Positions 23,357 to 32,050 of a DNA stretch of 41,349 bases are shown here, piece by piece. Each line of letters starts with the position of its first letter. The first letter of the stretch is position 1. Origin of the DNA: a bacterium (lineage in GTDB: Bacteria; B130-G9); assembly GCA_035527515.1 (NCBI GenBank), contig DATLAJ010000064.1:1-41349 (forward strand), read 5' to 3'. Position numbers and translations under genes: made by a program. The notes beneath the pieces were generated by a model. That model saw only the letters and a list, made by a program, of their open reading frames with translations, was not told where the DNA came from and made no database searches.

Positions 23357-26182
23357 ATGCGAAGACATCTTGTGATACTGATGATAGTCGCTGTTTCGAC
23401 CTTCATGTTCTTTGCCGGCAATCAGGCTCTGGCGGCCTTGGGGGACGTCGGATACCAGTTCTCGGCGCCAGAGGAGCTGAATCCTCGCGGCCTTGCCGTG
23501 GACGAGTCCGGCCTTCTTTACTCTTCTGGCGTGGTTGTAATTGGCGACATCGTCTCGCCCATGCTCTATGTCCTTGACACGATCGGTGGCACAACCCGCG
23601 ACTCGTTCATGATCGACTATGTGGAAAATACTATAAATGAGGTGCAGCCCCGGGGCTGTGCATGGGTCGCCGGCGATGTGTGGATCATTGATTCGGGGTC
23701 AGTGCCGAGGCTCTTGTGCATAGACCCAGCCGATGGGAGCCTTGTCTCGTCATTTCATGTCGATGGCCGGATGATCGGCCTGACCTATGATGGTGAGAAT
23801 CTTGTCTGCCTCAAATCTAGCTCGGGCGGCGGGACGCTCATTTGGTATGGTCTTGATGGGACAGAGCACTCAAGGGCGGATTTGCCGTCACAAGTGGGCC
23901 TGACTGAGCTGGTTCAGGGCTTCGGGGTGGCTGCGGCCGGCAAGGACCTGTTCGTTTCGGCAACGTGTGGTCAGAGCGATAGCATAGTTTTCATTCGCAA
24001 GAGCGACGGGGCGATCGACCCTGGCTTCGTGGCGCCCAACTCCGAGCTGTATGAGCTGGCGTTCGACGGCCTTTACCTGTGGGCAGTGGATTACGGATCA
24101 AAGATGTTGCTCCGCATCGATGTTGGCCGGGCGGGCGAGAGCGGAACAGTCGCGGTTCAGATTAGCAATGGTTCCGAGAACGCCGAGGGCTGCCCGCTGC
24201 CAAATGCGGCCGTAACCATAACTGACGCATCGGGCGTGAAGACCTCGCTGGAGAGCGACCATCTGGGGCGTGTCCGTTTCAGGACGGTTTCGGTTGGCGA
24301 GCACGTTGGTCTTGCAGTGAGCAAGCCGGGGTTCGTCGGCTACACGTTCGATACCTTCGCTGTTTCGGCCGGGACTATGAACATCTTTGAGTGCGATCTG
24401 GTCCCGGAAGACGGGATGGTCATGCCCTGTGACAGCAGCTTTGATGAGCAATGGGCACTTTTCGACCCGATGCGCGCGGCGGATGTCAACGCTCCCGCTG
24501 GGTGGCGAGTCGAACGCGGCGACAGCTCGTCAGTCATCGTCGCAATAGTGAGCACGGGGATTGACCTGAATCACCCGGACCTTAGGGATAACCTTTGGAC
24601 CAATTCCGGCGAGACCGACGCCGACGCGATTGATAACGACGATAATGGCTACGTAGATGACGTGTTTGGCTGGTCGTTCACGAAGGACGGCAAGGGAGGC
24701 AGTGGCGTGTTTGACGAGGATGGCGTGGGCACGGCTGTGGCGGGCATAGTGGCCGGCAGCGCCAACAACAGTCCGTCTCTATTCACGGACCAAAACGGCA
24801 GCCCACTCAACGTCGCGGGCCTTTCTTGGGGCGCCTCGGTCATGCCCCTCAAGTTCGATGGGTCCAGACAAGCGATGTGGGAGGCGGTTCGATATGCGGT
24901 GGACATGGGCGCTAAAGTCGTTTTGATTCCAGTCGGCTTTGATGCCAAATCCGCACAGCTTGAGGACGCCGTCAACTATGCGGCCGTCCACGACGTCGTA
25001 GTGGTCTCGGGGACGGGCGATTCTGGCGGCGTGTCCGGCTACCCCGCGAGTTTCAACGGCGTCTTGGCTGTCGGAGCGACTGACAGGAGCGGACAGCTTG
25101 CATCCTACTCGAGCATAGGGGACAACGAGGAGGGGAGAAAGGTTGACGTTGTGGCCCCGGGCGGTGCAGGCGGCCCCGGGGACGGGGATGGCATTCTCAC
25201 GACGCTTCCAACTTACCAGTGTAGCCTATCGACGGACGGTTATGCTCTCGGCTATGACTACTTCCACGGAACCGCCTGCGCTGCGGGCTTCGCGGCCGGT
25301 GCCTGCGCCCTGTTGCGGTCGCATTTCCCGGATGAGACCGCCTCCGAGATCGTCCAGCGGTTGAGGCAAAGCGCAAAACAGGTTGGCGATGACATCAAGA
25401 CAGGGGCGGGGCTTATTGACGTCCATGCCGCCTTGACCGGAGCGTCGGCCGACCTGCCGCCGGCCATCGAGGCCGTCTCGTTCAACAACAGCTACATCTC
25501 GCAGGTGGATGGTGGCAACTTGACGATAACTGCCGAGGTCGCGACTCCGGATGGCAAAGACGATATTGCGAGCGTGGAGCTCTACTTCGAGGGTGCGCCG
25601 ACCGGCATTCTGATGCACGACGACGGGCTTGACGGGGACCTGACGGCGGGTAACGGCGTATTCAGTTATTCGATCTATATCTATCCGGAGATGTTCGCCT
25701 CAGGCCAGTATCTAGTGGGGGTAGTGGCGACCGATTCTTCAGGGCAGCAGAGCGGCATGTGGCCGTATCTGATTGTGAACGGAGCCAGGTCCTCCCGGAT
25801 GTGCCTGGCCGGGGGCGCTAAGCACTTGCGCCCTTGCTTGTTCGCGGCAGATAACCGGCCAACGATACAAATGGCAAGCCTTAGCGGCACGTCGGTTACG
25901 ACGCAGGGAGGGATTGTCAGGATAACCGCCGTGGTCAGGGACTCGAGCGGGTCATCGTGGTCAGACATCGACCGGGTTGAGCTATTCCTGGAGGGGCAGA
26001 CGCCGCTTGGAGTTTATCTGTGGGACAATGGGCAGCAGGGCGATGACGTGGCCGATGACGGGACTTACACGTTCTACTCGGGCGTAGGCGGCCTTGCTGC
26101 GGGTCGTCTCCTACTCGAGCTTGTCGCGTCCGACAGGCACGGTCAGAGAAGCGATACTTGGCCATATCTGACGATTCACTGA
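23357..26182 (+). CDS. Secreted subtilase-fold (S8) protein with all catalytic residues replaced
   Basis: A signal peptide (1-26, ending NQALA) predicts export. Residues of about 30-275 look like a beta-propeller, about 280-360 like a carboxypeptidase-regulatory (CarboxypepD_reg) domain, and about 385-695 like peptidase S8. Two similar Ig-like modules close the protein (about 700-800 and 833-941), each ending WPYL. In the S8 part the catalytic Asp of 'VIDTG' is S399 (AIVSTGIDLNHPDL), the His of 'GHGTHVAG' is V457 with A460 for the second His (DGVGTAVAG), and the Ser of 'GTSMAAP' is A640 (HGTACAAG). The oxyanion Asn region (SGTGDSG) also departs from 'AAGNxG'. The fold signature is otherwise good, so this is probably an inactive binding or scaffold protein. 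ATG start with GGGAG upstream. Confidence 0.85.
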   Translation: MRRHLVILMIVAVSTFMFFAGNQALAALGDVGYQFSAPEELNPRGLAVDESGLLYSSGVVVIGDIVSPMLYVLDTIGGTTRDSFMIDYVENTINEVQPRGCAWVAGDVWIIDSGSVPRLLCIDPADGSLVSSFHVDGRMIGLTYDGENLVCLKSSSGGGTLIWYGLDGTEHSRADLPSQVGLTELVQGFGVAAAGKDLFVSATCGQSDSIVFIRKSDGAIDPGFVAPNSELYELAFDGLYLWAVDYGSKMLLRIDVGRAGESGTVAVQISNGSENAEGCPLPNAAVTITDASGVKTSLESDHLGRVRFRTVSVGEHVGLAVSKPGFVGYTFDTFAVSAGTMNIFECDLVPEDGMVMPCDSSFDEQWALFDPMRAADVNAPAGWRVERGDSSSVIVAIVSTGIDLNHPDLRDNLWTNSGETDADAIDNDDNGYVDDVFGWSFTKDGKGGSGVFDEDGVGTAVAGIVAGSANNSPSLFTDQNGSPLNVAGLSWGASVMPLKFDGSRQAMWEAVRYAVDMGAKVVLIPVGFDAKSAQLEDAVNYAAVHDVVVVSGTGDSGGVSGYPASFNGVLAVGATDRSGQLASYSSIGDNEEGRKVDVVAPGGAGGPGDGDGILTTLPTYQCSLSTDGYALGYDYFHGTACAAGFAAGACALLRSHFPDETASEIVQRLRQSAKQVGDDIKTGAGLIDVHAALTGASADLPPAIEAVSFNNSYISQVDGGNLTITAEVATPDGKDDIASVELYFEGAPTGILMHDDGLDGDLTAGNGVFSYSIYIYPEMFASGQYLVGVVATDSSGQQSGMWPYLIVNGARSSRMCLAGGAKHLRPCLFAADNRPTIQMASLSGTSVTTQGGIVRITAVVRDSSGSSWSDIDRVELFLEGQTPLGVYLWDNGQQGDDVADDGTYTFYSGVGGLAAGRLLLELVASDRHGQRSDTWPYLTIH

Positions 26183-26320
26183 CCGGGCTTGATTCTGTTT
26201 GGCCGAGGTCGATCCGCAGCTCGCGGTGATCGGGTTTGATCTATTCTTGATAGATGACGGTTTCGATGATCCATCAGGAGCCCAGGTGATTATCGAATCG
26301 CTGCTTTCTGGGAGAGACCG

Positions 26321-28285
26321 TTGAGACGTGTGAGGGGCAGAGAAGAGGGTCTTGCCTCGGAAATGCCCACGTGTGATGGTGTCCCTTCGCTGACACTTCA
26401 AGAGAGATGGGTCTATTCGTCTGCCATCCTCCTGAACGCTTTGAGCGTCGCGGTTACTGGGCATGTTGCAGCTGCTGATGGCGATCGGACGCTTTGCTGC
26501 ATTGCTCCTGAGGGCAAGCTTGTCTTCACCAAGCGGTTTGAGGATAGAATCCGCACCTTCAGGCTCTCCCGGGATGGCGCATATCTCTTCGTATCGCTGT
26601 TCAACAACACCTCTTTTCTTCTGGACTCAGCGGGAGAGACACTATGGGAGATAGGGCATTCTAATGTCATCTCAGCATCCGACATCCGCATTTCCGACGG
26701 CGCCGTCATCGTTGGCGGGCCCTCCCAGGCCGTCTGCGTTTTCAACCGAGATGGGAGGCAAGTCAGCTCGCTGGAGATTGGCGCTCCCATTGAGTTCATA
26801 CAGGTTTCGGCGGACGAAAGTTCCGTCTTGGTCGGCAATTTCAACGCGTTCATTGGTGTGGTTGATGACGGGCTCGAGGCGCTGTGGCTGCGAAGGTTAG
26901 GGACCTTATGCGGCGTGGGGCGATTCAGCTCGTGCGGCCAGTGGATAATACTGCCGGCTTACGGAATGGGAGCTTACCTGTTCGACAGCCGGGGCCAGGA
27001 CGTTCGTGCCTTCAAGCCAAGGCGCCCGGTGAGATTTGCCGCATGTGTTGATGAGTGCAAGGTAGTAGCCTTGGGCACAATCGACGGCGAGCTATACCTG
27101 CTTGGCCGAGATGGTGGCACGCAGGTCAGATTCGAGCTGTCATGCCGGCCCAGCAGCTGGGCAATCGACGCTGGCAGCCGCCTGATCGCGATCGCAGATA
27201 GTTTGGGGTCTGTTCGCTGCTACGAGCTTATCTCTGGCGACAGCTCGCGCTTCTGGTTCCTTGAGCATTCCCATAACGGGGCCGAAACTTCCGAGAAGCG
27301 GCCGCTTTACGTTTTTAAGCTCTTCCGGCAAGCAACCAGCCGCCGAGGTGCACAGGTCAGGGTGCTCCCTGGCGGCAAGCACACCCTCTGTGCTACGTCC
27401 GAGGGCCAGATTCTCTCTATCGACTGGAAAGGACAGAGAAGCCAGGTAGCGTCCCTCGGCACAACGATTTTCTCCCTCCAGCTTGCCTCGCGGTCATACT
27501 GCTTTGCTGCGACCACTGAAGACCAGCTCTACGCCTTCGCCCACGATCAGCTTAAGTGGCATAGGCGTATCGGGACAGCGATGCTGGCGATCAACGCGCT
27601 CGGAAACCACTTCGCAACGATGGATGTCGCCGGAAACATCTACGTTTTTGACAGTCATGGCGAGCTGATCAGGACCTGGACGAAATCCTCGGACGCTCGC
27701 TACTTCCTCATCTCCCCATCCGGCGAGGACATGGTCGTGGTTGAGGCGCGTCGGGCGGTGGTCGTTGATTTCAAGGGAAGGGCTGTCTTCTGCGTTGAGT
27801 TCAGTCCGGGCGCGCGCCTTGGGACCGACGATCAGTCCGTTTATGTTGGTGATTCTCGTGGCGCTGTCACGGCGTTTGATCTCGCTGGTCAGAGGTTGTG
27901 GGCTGCCAATATCGGCGAGCCGGTGGCCAGGTTGCGGCCTTTTGAGGATGGTCTTTTCTGTACAACGACCTCGCAGTCAGCGTTTATGATAGGAAACGAC
28001 GGAGAGATAGCGTGGAGGAAGACACTTGCCAGCAAGAGCTCCGTCGTGGCCAGAAATCAAAAGAGGGAGTTTATCGAGGTGTTCCGACAGCAGAAGGCGC
28101 TGATCTGCCTGAGGCTCGGCGGCGAGCTCCTATGGAAGGCTGACCTTTCGGGAACACATCGGTCGCTGTCGGTCGATGCATCGGGGGAGTTTGTGAGCGC
28201 GTTTGACGGCCTTTCAATCTGGCTGTTTGCGGTTTCCGACCTCGAGCCAAGCGAGCCGGACAGGTTCGATTTTCTCGAGCTGTGA
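26321..28285 (+). CDS. WD40/PQQ-like beta-propeller protein
   Basis: The 654 residues are a run of roughly fourteen short four-strand blades, each ending in a pattern such as VCVFNRDGRQV, AYLFDSRGQDV, IYVFDSHGELI and VTAFDLAGQRLW. This fits one double or two stacked seven-bladed propellers of the PQQ/WD40-like class. No signal peptide or membrane segment is seen, so it is probably cytosolic, and no enzyme motif is recognised; a protein-binding role is usual for such folds. The only early start in frame is TTG at 26321, with GGGAGA six to seven bases upstream; a GTG at 26330 is possible. It follows the pseudo-subtilase gene by 138 bp and may share its transcript. Confidence 0.75.
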   Translation: MRRVRGREEGLASEMPTCDGVPSLTLQERWVYSSAILLNALSVAVTGHVAAADGDRTLCCIAPEGKLVFTKRFEDRIRTFRLSRDGAYLFVSLFNNTSFLLDSAGETLWEIGHSNVISASDIRISDGAVIVGGPSQAVCVFNRDGRQVSSLEIGAPIEFIQVSADESSVLVGNFNAFIGVVDDGLEALWLRRLGTLCGVGRFSSCGQWIILPAYGMGAYLFDSRGQDVRAFKPRRPVRFAACVDECKVVALGTIDGELYLLGRDGGTQVRFELSCRPSSWAIDAGSRLIAIADSLGSVRCYELISGDSSRFWFLEHSHNGAETSEKRPLYVFKLFRQATSRRGAQVRVLPGGKHTLCATSEGQILSIDWKGQRSQVASLGTTIFSLQLASRSYCFAATTEDQLYAFAHDQLKWHRRIGTAMLAINALGNHFATMDVAGNIYVFDSHGELIRTWTKSSDARYFLISPSGEDMVVVEARRAVVVDFKGRAVFCVEFSPGARLGTDDQSVYVGDSRGAVTAFDLAGQRLWAANIGEPVARLRPFEDGLFCTTTSQSAFMIGNDGEIAWRKTLASKSSVVARNQKREFIEVFRQQKALICLRLGGELLWKADLSGTHRSLSVDASGEFVSAFDGLSIWLFAVSDLEPSEPDRFDFLEL

Positions 28286-28410
28286 ATGCTCTTCAATGGG
28301 GCCGGTCATCCGGGGAGTGCCTCAAGGCGAGCAGGTCAAGCCATGTTCGATCAAACCGGCCCGGGCCAGACTGCTATCCACTGCCCTACGAGCGGAAGCT
28401 CATGGGTCTG

Positions 28411-30045
28411 CTAATCCTCCGTCTCCTGCAAGGCTTTAGTGACAAGCTCCCCGTCTTCTATGCAGAAAATGACGCCCTTCACCGATTCGGTGAGAGTGCT
28501 GGAAATGTTGGCGATTGAGACTACGCATCCGGCATATATTGTGTCGATGATGGTTATTCGGCCCCGGAGAAGCTCGCGGAGATTCTTTTTCAACGCAGCA
28601 CGTTTGGCCTCAGCAGCGCGCTGCTGTTCATACAGATCGACCATGATCGTAACGTAGTTCTTGACCTTGAGTTCATTCTCCCGACGATACGTGGACGAGC
28701 CGATGAGCATCTGGATGTTGCGCTCGTATTCGTCGATCTCGCTCGCCTTCTCGGCGATGGTCTTGTCGAGCTCCTTGATCTGCTGAGTGATGTCTTTAAG
28801 GCTCATCTTCGGGTCTCCGATATAGGCGCTTGTTTTGTTGGACCTCTTGCTGCCCATATTCCTGATGATGATCTCTTTGCCCGCCTGAACTAGGCTGTTT
28901 AGGATGTGTCCATTTTTGGAACCAACATCAACTTTGTTGCCAGCTCTGACGACGCTGTCCAGCACGTGTCCTGAGACCATGACCGTGTCCCCCGCTGTAA
29001 CTATGGCCTGCTGAATAAACCTCGCAGCCACGGTCTCTTTAGCCTCAATATGCGCCTCTTTCTGGTGACCATGGATTCCTCCCTTCACCATGACACTGCC
29101 ATGCCTTGAGACAACCCTCGAGCCCTCCACTATCCCGTGGACAATGATGTCGCCGTCCGCCTCAACTGAAAACCCAGCCAACACGTCGCCCTTCACTTTG
29201 ACGTCGCCCGCACTGTTTACATTGCCTGTGGAGTAGCCCAGATTGCCGCGCACGACATAAGTTTTCTCGACATAAAGCCGCCCTCGGTTGTCCATCATCA
29301 CGCTGCCGTCTGTCGCCGCCCGAAGCTCCAGGCCATCCTTGGAGACATAAGTTCCTTTGCCTTTCGAGAGGCTTATGTCTTTGCCTGGAATCGGCAATAT
29401 CACCCGACCATCAACGGTGGAACCCGCCGTCCCCTTAGTAGCCGGTATCTTCCTGACGAGGATATTGTCCTGCTCGACCGGCACTAACATGTCATAAGAT
29501 TTAAGATCGACTGAGCCGTCAGGGAGTATCTTGGGCTGCGGCTTGTGCATTACATTCACCACTTGCTCGGCCTTCGCATTCTCTCCGTCTATCGGCTTGA
29601 CAGCTTTCGCGACCACGGTAGCAGTCTCTACCGGCCGCCTCCGCACTATATGATGTAGCTTCTCCTCGTCGATGTCCGCAACAACGCCTGCCTTGTACAG
29701 ACAAAACCGAAGGTCATCAGGTGTTATTTCCGATTGGTCCCAGTCAGTTACCTCAATTTGAGCCTCCGCCCCGTTGCTGGAAACCGTTACTTCAATGACG
29801 CTCTCCTTCCGCTTGTCGAAGTAGGTGAAAACTGGCCCGATGTCCTCTGGCTCGCTCGACGCCCTCTGAATGACCTCCATGATCCGCTGAAGGTCCATGT
29901 TGCCCACGCCAGCCTTGAGCATATTGGACTTGATGTCCTCAAAGTTGTACCGGGACCTTACCTCCGGGGCAACCGTCATCGTCAAGCGCCCGCCGGATTC
30001 TGTGATCGGGAGAGAAAATACTTCGTGCGTCTTCTTCTCAGTCAA
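28411..30045 (-). CDS. FapA family protein (DUF342, polymerising beta-helix)
   Basis: Residues of about 150-400 match DUF342/FapA: DKRGTAGSTVDG-like KIPATKGTAGSTVDGRVI, then tandem beta-helix turns (VRGNLGYSTGNVNSAGDVKVKGDVLAGFSVEADGDIIVHGIVEG) resembling bactofilin and FapA. A coiled coil follows at about 420-505 (DITQQIKELDKTIAEKASEIDEYERN). FapA in Vibrio helps place the polar flagellum; in many lineages the family has no known role. No flagellar genes occur in this window, so the flagellar role should not be assumed. The first in-frame start is TTG at 30045, with no strong ribosome binding site. It is convergent with the beta-propeller gene. Confidence 0.85.
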   Translation of the reverse strand: MTEKKTHEVFSLPITESGGRLTMTVAPEVRSRYNFEDIKSNMLKAGVGNMDLQRIMEVIQRASSEPEDIGPVFTYFDKRKESVIEVTVSSNGAEAQIEVTDWDQSEITPDDLRFCLYKAGVVADIDEEKLHHIVRRRPVETATVVAKAVKPIDGENAKAEQVVNVMHKPQPKILPDGSVDLKSYDMLVPVEQDNILVRKIPATKGTAGSTVDGRVILPIPGKDISLSKGKGTYVSKDGLELRAATDGSVMMDNRGRLYVEKTYVVRGNLGYSTGNVNSAGDVKVKGDVLAGFSVEADGDIIVHGIVEGSRVVSRHGSVMVKGGIHGHQKEAHIEAKETVAARFIQQAIVTAGDTVMVSGHVLDSVVRAGNKVDVGSKNGHILNSLVQAGKEIIIRNMGSKRSNKTSAYIGDPKMSLKDITQQIKELDKTIAEKASEIDEYERNIQMLIGSSTYRRENELKVKNYVTIMVDLYEQQRAAEAKRAALKKNLRELLRGRITIIDTIYAGCVVSIANISSTLTESVKGVIFCIEDGELVTKALQETED

Positions 30046-30059
30046 ATTGCTTCACCATA

Positions 30060-30088
30060 ATCATAAAGTAGGTCCCAGAGAATGTCGC
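30060..30088 (-). promoter_or_regulatory. Possible promoter of the FapA-like gene
   Basis: On the minus strand GCGACA (30088-30083), 17 bases, then TATGAT (30065-30060). The -35 matches 4/6 and the -10 matches 5/6 of consensus; the start codon is about 15 bases downstream of the -10. Confidence 0.35.
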
Positions 30089-30251
30089 GCAAAGCAAAGC
30101 AATTGCACACGGCTCTGATTCATATCATCGATTTGCAGCCGTCAAAGCTTAGATCGGCGACAACGTCTGAATGTTGTAAGGACAAGAACATACCAGCCAA
30201 TCTGACAGAGCACAATAGACGAGAGGGCACAGCAAATCCACCACAGAAACA

Positions 30252-30989
30252 TCATTTAGCCCTATATCTGAGCCTGAAACGCCACATCATAAGCAGGCTC
30301 CGAAGCGCAGTTTTCAAACTGAATGTGGATGACCCCATTGAACGGTCATAGAAAACGATCGGGTATTCGACCATTTTCAGCCCATGCTGCTGCGCAAGGC
30401 ACAGGATTTCCTGCACAACCTCCGGGCCCTTTGAGATCATGCTCTGAAGTGGCAGTTTCTGCAATGCCGAGGTCCTGAAGAGCCTGAACCCTGACGTCAG
30501 ATCATGCCCGTAAATCCCCAGCACAGCCATGATGTAACCGTTGGCAAGCCTCGTGATGATCTTACGGCCCAAACTCCTGCCAACCTGCTCTCCGCCCCTC
30601 ACGCCTCGTGAACCGATCACGATGTCAGCGTCCCCTATCGCCTCGAGAAACCTGGGAATGTAGAACGGGCGGTGTGAGAAGTCAGCGTCCATCTCAACAA
30701 CAAACTCTGGCCCGCGCCTCGCGGCCTCGATAAGGCCAGCAATGCCGGCGAGGCCCCTACCACGGTTTTCCTTCCTAAGCATGAGGAAGACACTCTCCGG
30801 CTGCTTTTCTGCAAGCCCTTGGACGGCCTCGGCTGTCCCGTCGGGAGAGTCGTCGTCCACAACCAGCACGCCAAAATCATCCGAAAGGAGCAGAATCTCC
30901 TTGATAAGCGGCGTGATGTTCTGACGCTCGTTGAACGTGGGGATCATCGCCAGCACCTTAAGTGGTCTGGCAGAGGTAGGTTCCGGCAC
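30252..30989 (-). CDS. Polyprenol-phosphate sugar synthase (DPM1-like GT2)
   Basis: GT2 fold of 245 residues: MIPTFNERQNITPLI at the start, VVDDDSPDGTAEAV with the UDP/GDP-binding Asp, MDADFSHRP as the DXD-like metal site and SRGVRGGEQVGRSLGR, DLTSGFRLFRTSAL as in DPM1 and GT2 polyprenol-phosphate mannose synthases. It should make a polyprenyl-phosphate sugar from a nucleotide sugar at the inner membrane face. It lacks the C-terminal membrane helices of the longer GT2 forms, as in yeast-unlike DPM1. The GTG start follows the DAHP synthase stop by 6 bp, so both genes are on one message. The GT-C proteins at 15117 and 17808 could use its product, which is inference. Confidence 0.85.
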   Translation of the reverse strand: MPEPTSARPLKVLAMIPTFNERQNITPLIKEILLLSDDFGVLVVDDDSPDGTAEAVQGLAEKQPESVFLMLRKENRGRGLAGIAGLIEAARRGPEFVVEMDADFSHRPFYIPRFLEAIGDADIVIGSRGVRGGEQVGRSLGRKIITRLANGYIMAVLGIYGHDLTSGFRLFRTSALQKLPLQSMISKGPEVVQEILCLAQQHGLKMVEYPIVFYDRSMGSSTFSLKTALRSLLMMWRFRLRYRAK

Positions 30990-30995
30990 GGACAG

Positions 30996-31790
30996 CTACT
31001 GCTCCTGATTGTGCGAGGCGAGGAATTGGATCATCGCGCTCACTTTCTTGACGAACTCCCCGAACATGTCGAGCGACAGCGATTGCAGCCCATCGCATAA
31101 GGCCTTCTTGGGCCAGGGGTGGACCTCAACCATAACGCCGTCTGCCCCAGCGGCGAGCGCTGCCAGCGACATTGGGATGATCAGGTCGGCTCGGCCCGTT
31201 GCGTGGCTGGGGTCAACAACTATCGGCAGCGCACTCAGTTTTTTTATGAGTGGGACAGCTGCGAGGTCGAGCGTAAACCTTGTCGAATCGTCGAAGCTCC
31301 TTATCCCGCGCTCGCACAAGAACACTCGCTCGTTGCCCCCCTTGATGATGTATTCGGCCGCCAAGAGCAGTTCCTCCACCTTGGCCATGAAGCCACGCTT
31401 TAGCATCACTGGGAAGCGGACCTCGCCAACCGCTTTCAGGAGCGAGTAGTTCATCATGTTGCGTGTCCCTATCTGAAGGATATCGGCGTATCTGCATACC
31501 AGATCGATCTGCCTGGCGTCCATCACCTCAGTCTGTATGAGAAGGCCGGTCTCATCCCTCGCCGTCTTGAGTATCTTCAGCCCCTCCTCGCCGAGCCCCT
31601 GGAAGCTGTAGGGCGAGGTCCGGGGTTTGAAGGCACCACCGCGAAGGACCTTGATGCCTGCCGCTTTCACCGCCCTGGCAACGGTCAGCGTCTGTTCCTC
31701 CGACTCAACCGTGCACGGCCCAGCGATTATGATCGGCTCCTTGCCGCCGATCCTTACCCCGGAGACTTCAAAACCTGCTGTTTTGTCCAA
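30996..31790 (-). CDS. aroF: 3-deoxy-7-phosphoheptulonate synthase, type I-beta (DAHP synthase)
   Basis: Condenses phosphoenolpyruvate with erythrose-4-phosphate, the first step of aromatic amino-acid synthesis. Motifs of the I-beta/KDO8PS barrel are all present: [59 protein letters not shown] and [17 protein letters not shown]. The frame is open to a TTG at 31850 (284 residues), but the promoter at 31855-31882 would start transcription near 31848, after that codon. The TTG at 31790 has AGGA six bases upstream, and gives 264 residues, the normal size of the core barrel without the N-terminal ferredoxin-like regulatory domain, so it should not be allosterically inhibited through such a domain. 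KDO8P synthase is the main alternative; the [11 protein letters not shown] form favours DAHP synthase. Confidence 0.88.
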   Translation of the reverse strand: MDKTAGFEVSGVRIGGKEPIIIAGPCTVESEEQTLTVARAVKAAGIKVLRGGAFKPRTSPYSFQGLGEEGLKILKTARDETGLLIQTEVMDARQIDLVCRYADILQIGTRNMMNYSLLKAVGEVRFPVMLKRGFMAKVEELLLAAEYIIKGGNERVFLCERGIRSFDDSTRFTLDLAAVPLIKKLSALPIVVDPSHATGRADLIIPMSLAALAAGADGVMVEVHPWPKKALCDGLQSLSLDMFGEFVKKVSAMIQFLASHNQEQ

Positions 31791-31854
31791 GCCTTTTCCT
31801 TTTGCCCGAATGCGAAGCAATACCTCACTGCTGAGGCCGAACGAGATCAAGCGT

Positions 31855-31882
31855 ATTGTAGGGCGTGCCCAACCCGTGTCAA
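31855..31882 (-). promoter_or_regulatory. Sigma-70-type promoter of the aroF operon
   Basis: Minus strand TTGACA (31882-31877), 16 bases, TACAAT (31860-31855). Transcription would begin near 31848, giving a leader of about 58 bases to the TTG at 31790. Confidence 0.6.
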
Positions 31883-32050
31883 CGAGTTTGGCTATTCAGT
31901 ATTGTTACCGGCGACCTATGCCTGGGTGGAAGCCCCCCTGGAAAATCAGATGGTGTTGGTGACGGATAGCATGGGATCAAAATGAATGCTTGTTCATAGC
32001 ACCCCCCGCGGGATTCCCAATAGAACGACAATGCCTAAGCAAGGCTGGTT

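Noticed and set aside
23357-26182. Active subtilisin-type protease
   Set aside because: All three triad positions are replaced; calling it a peptidase would be misleading.
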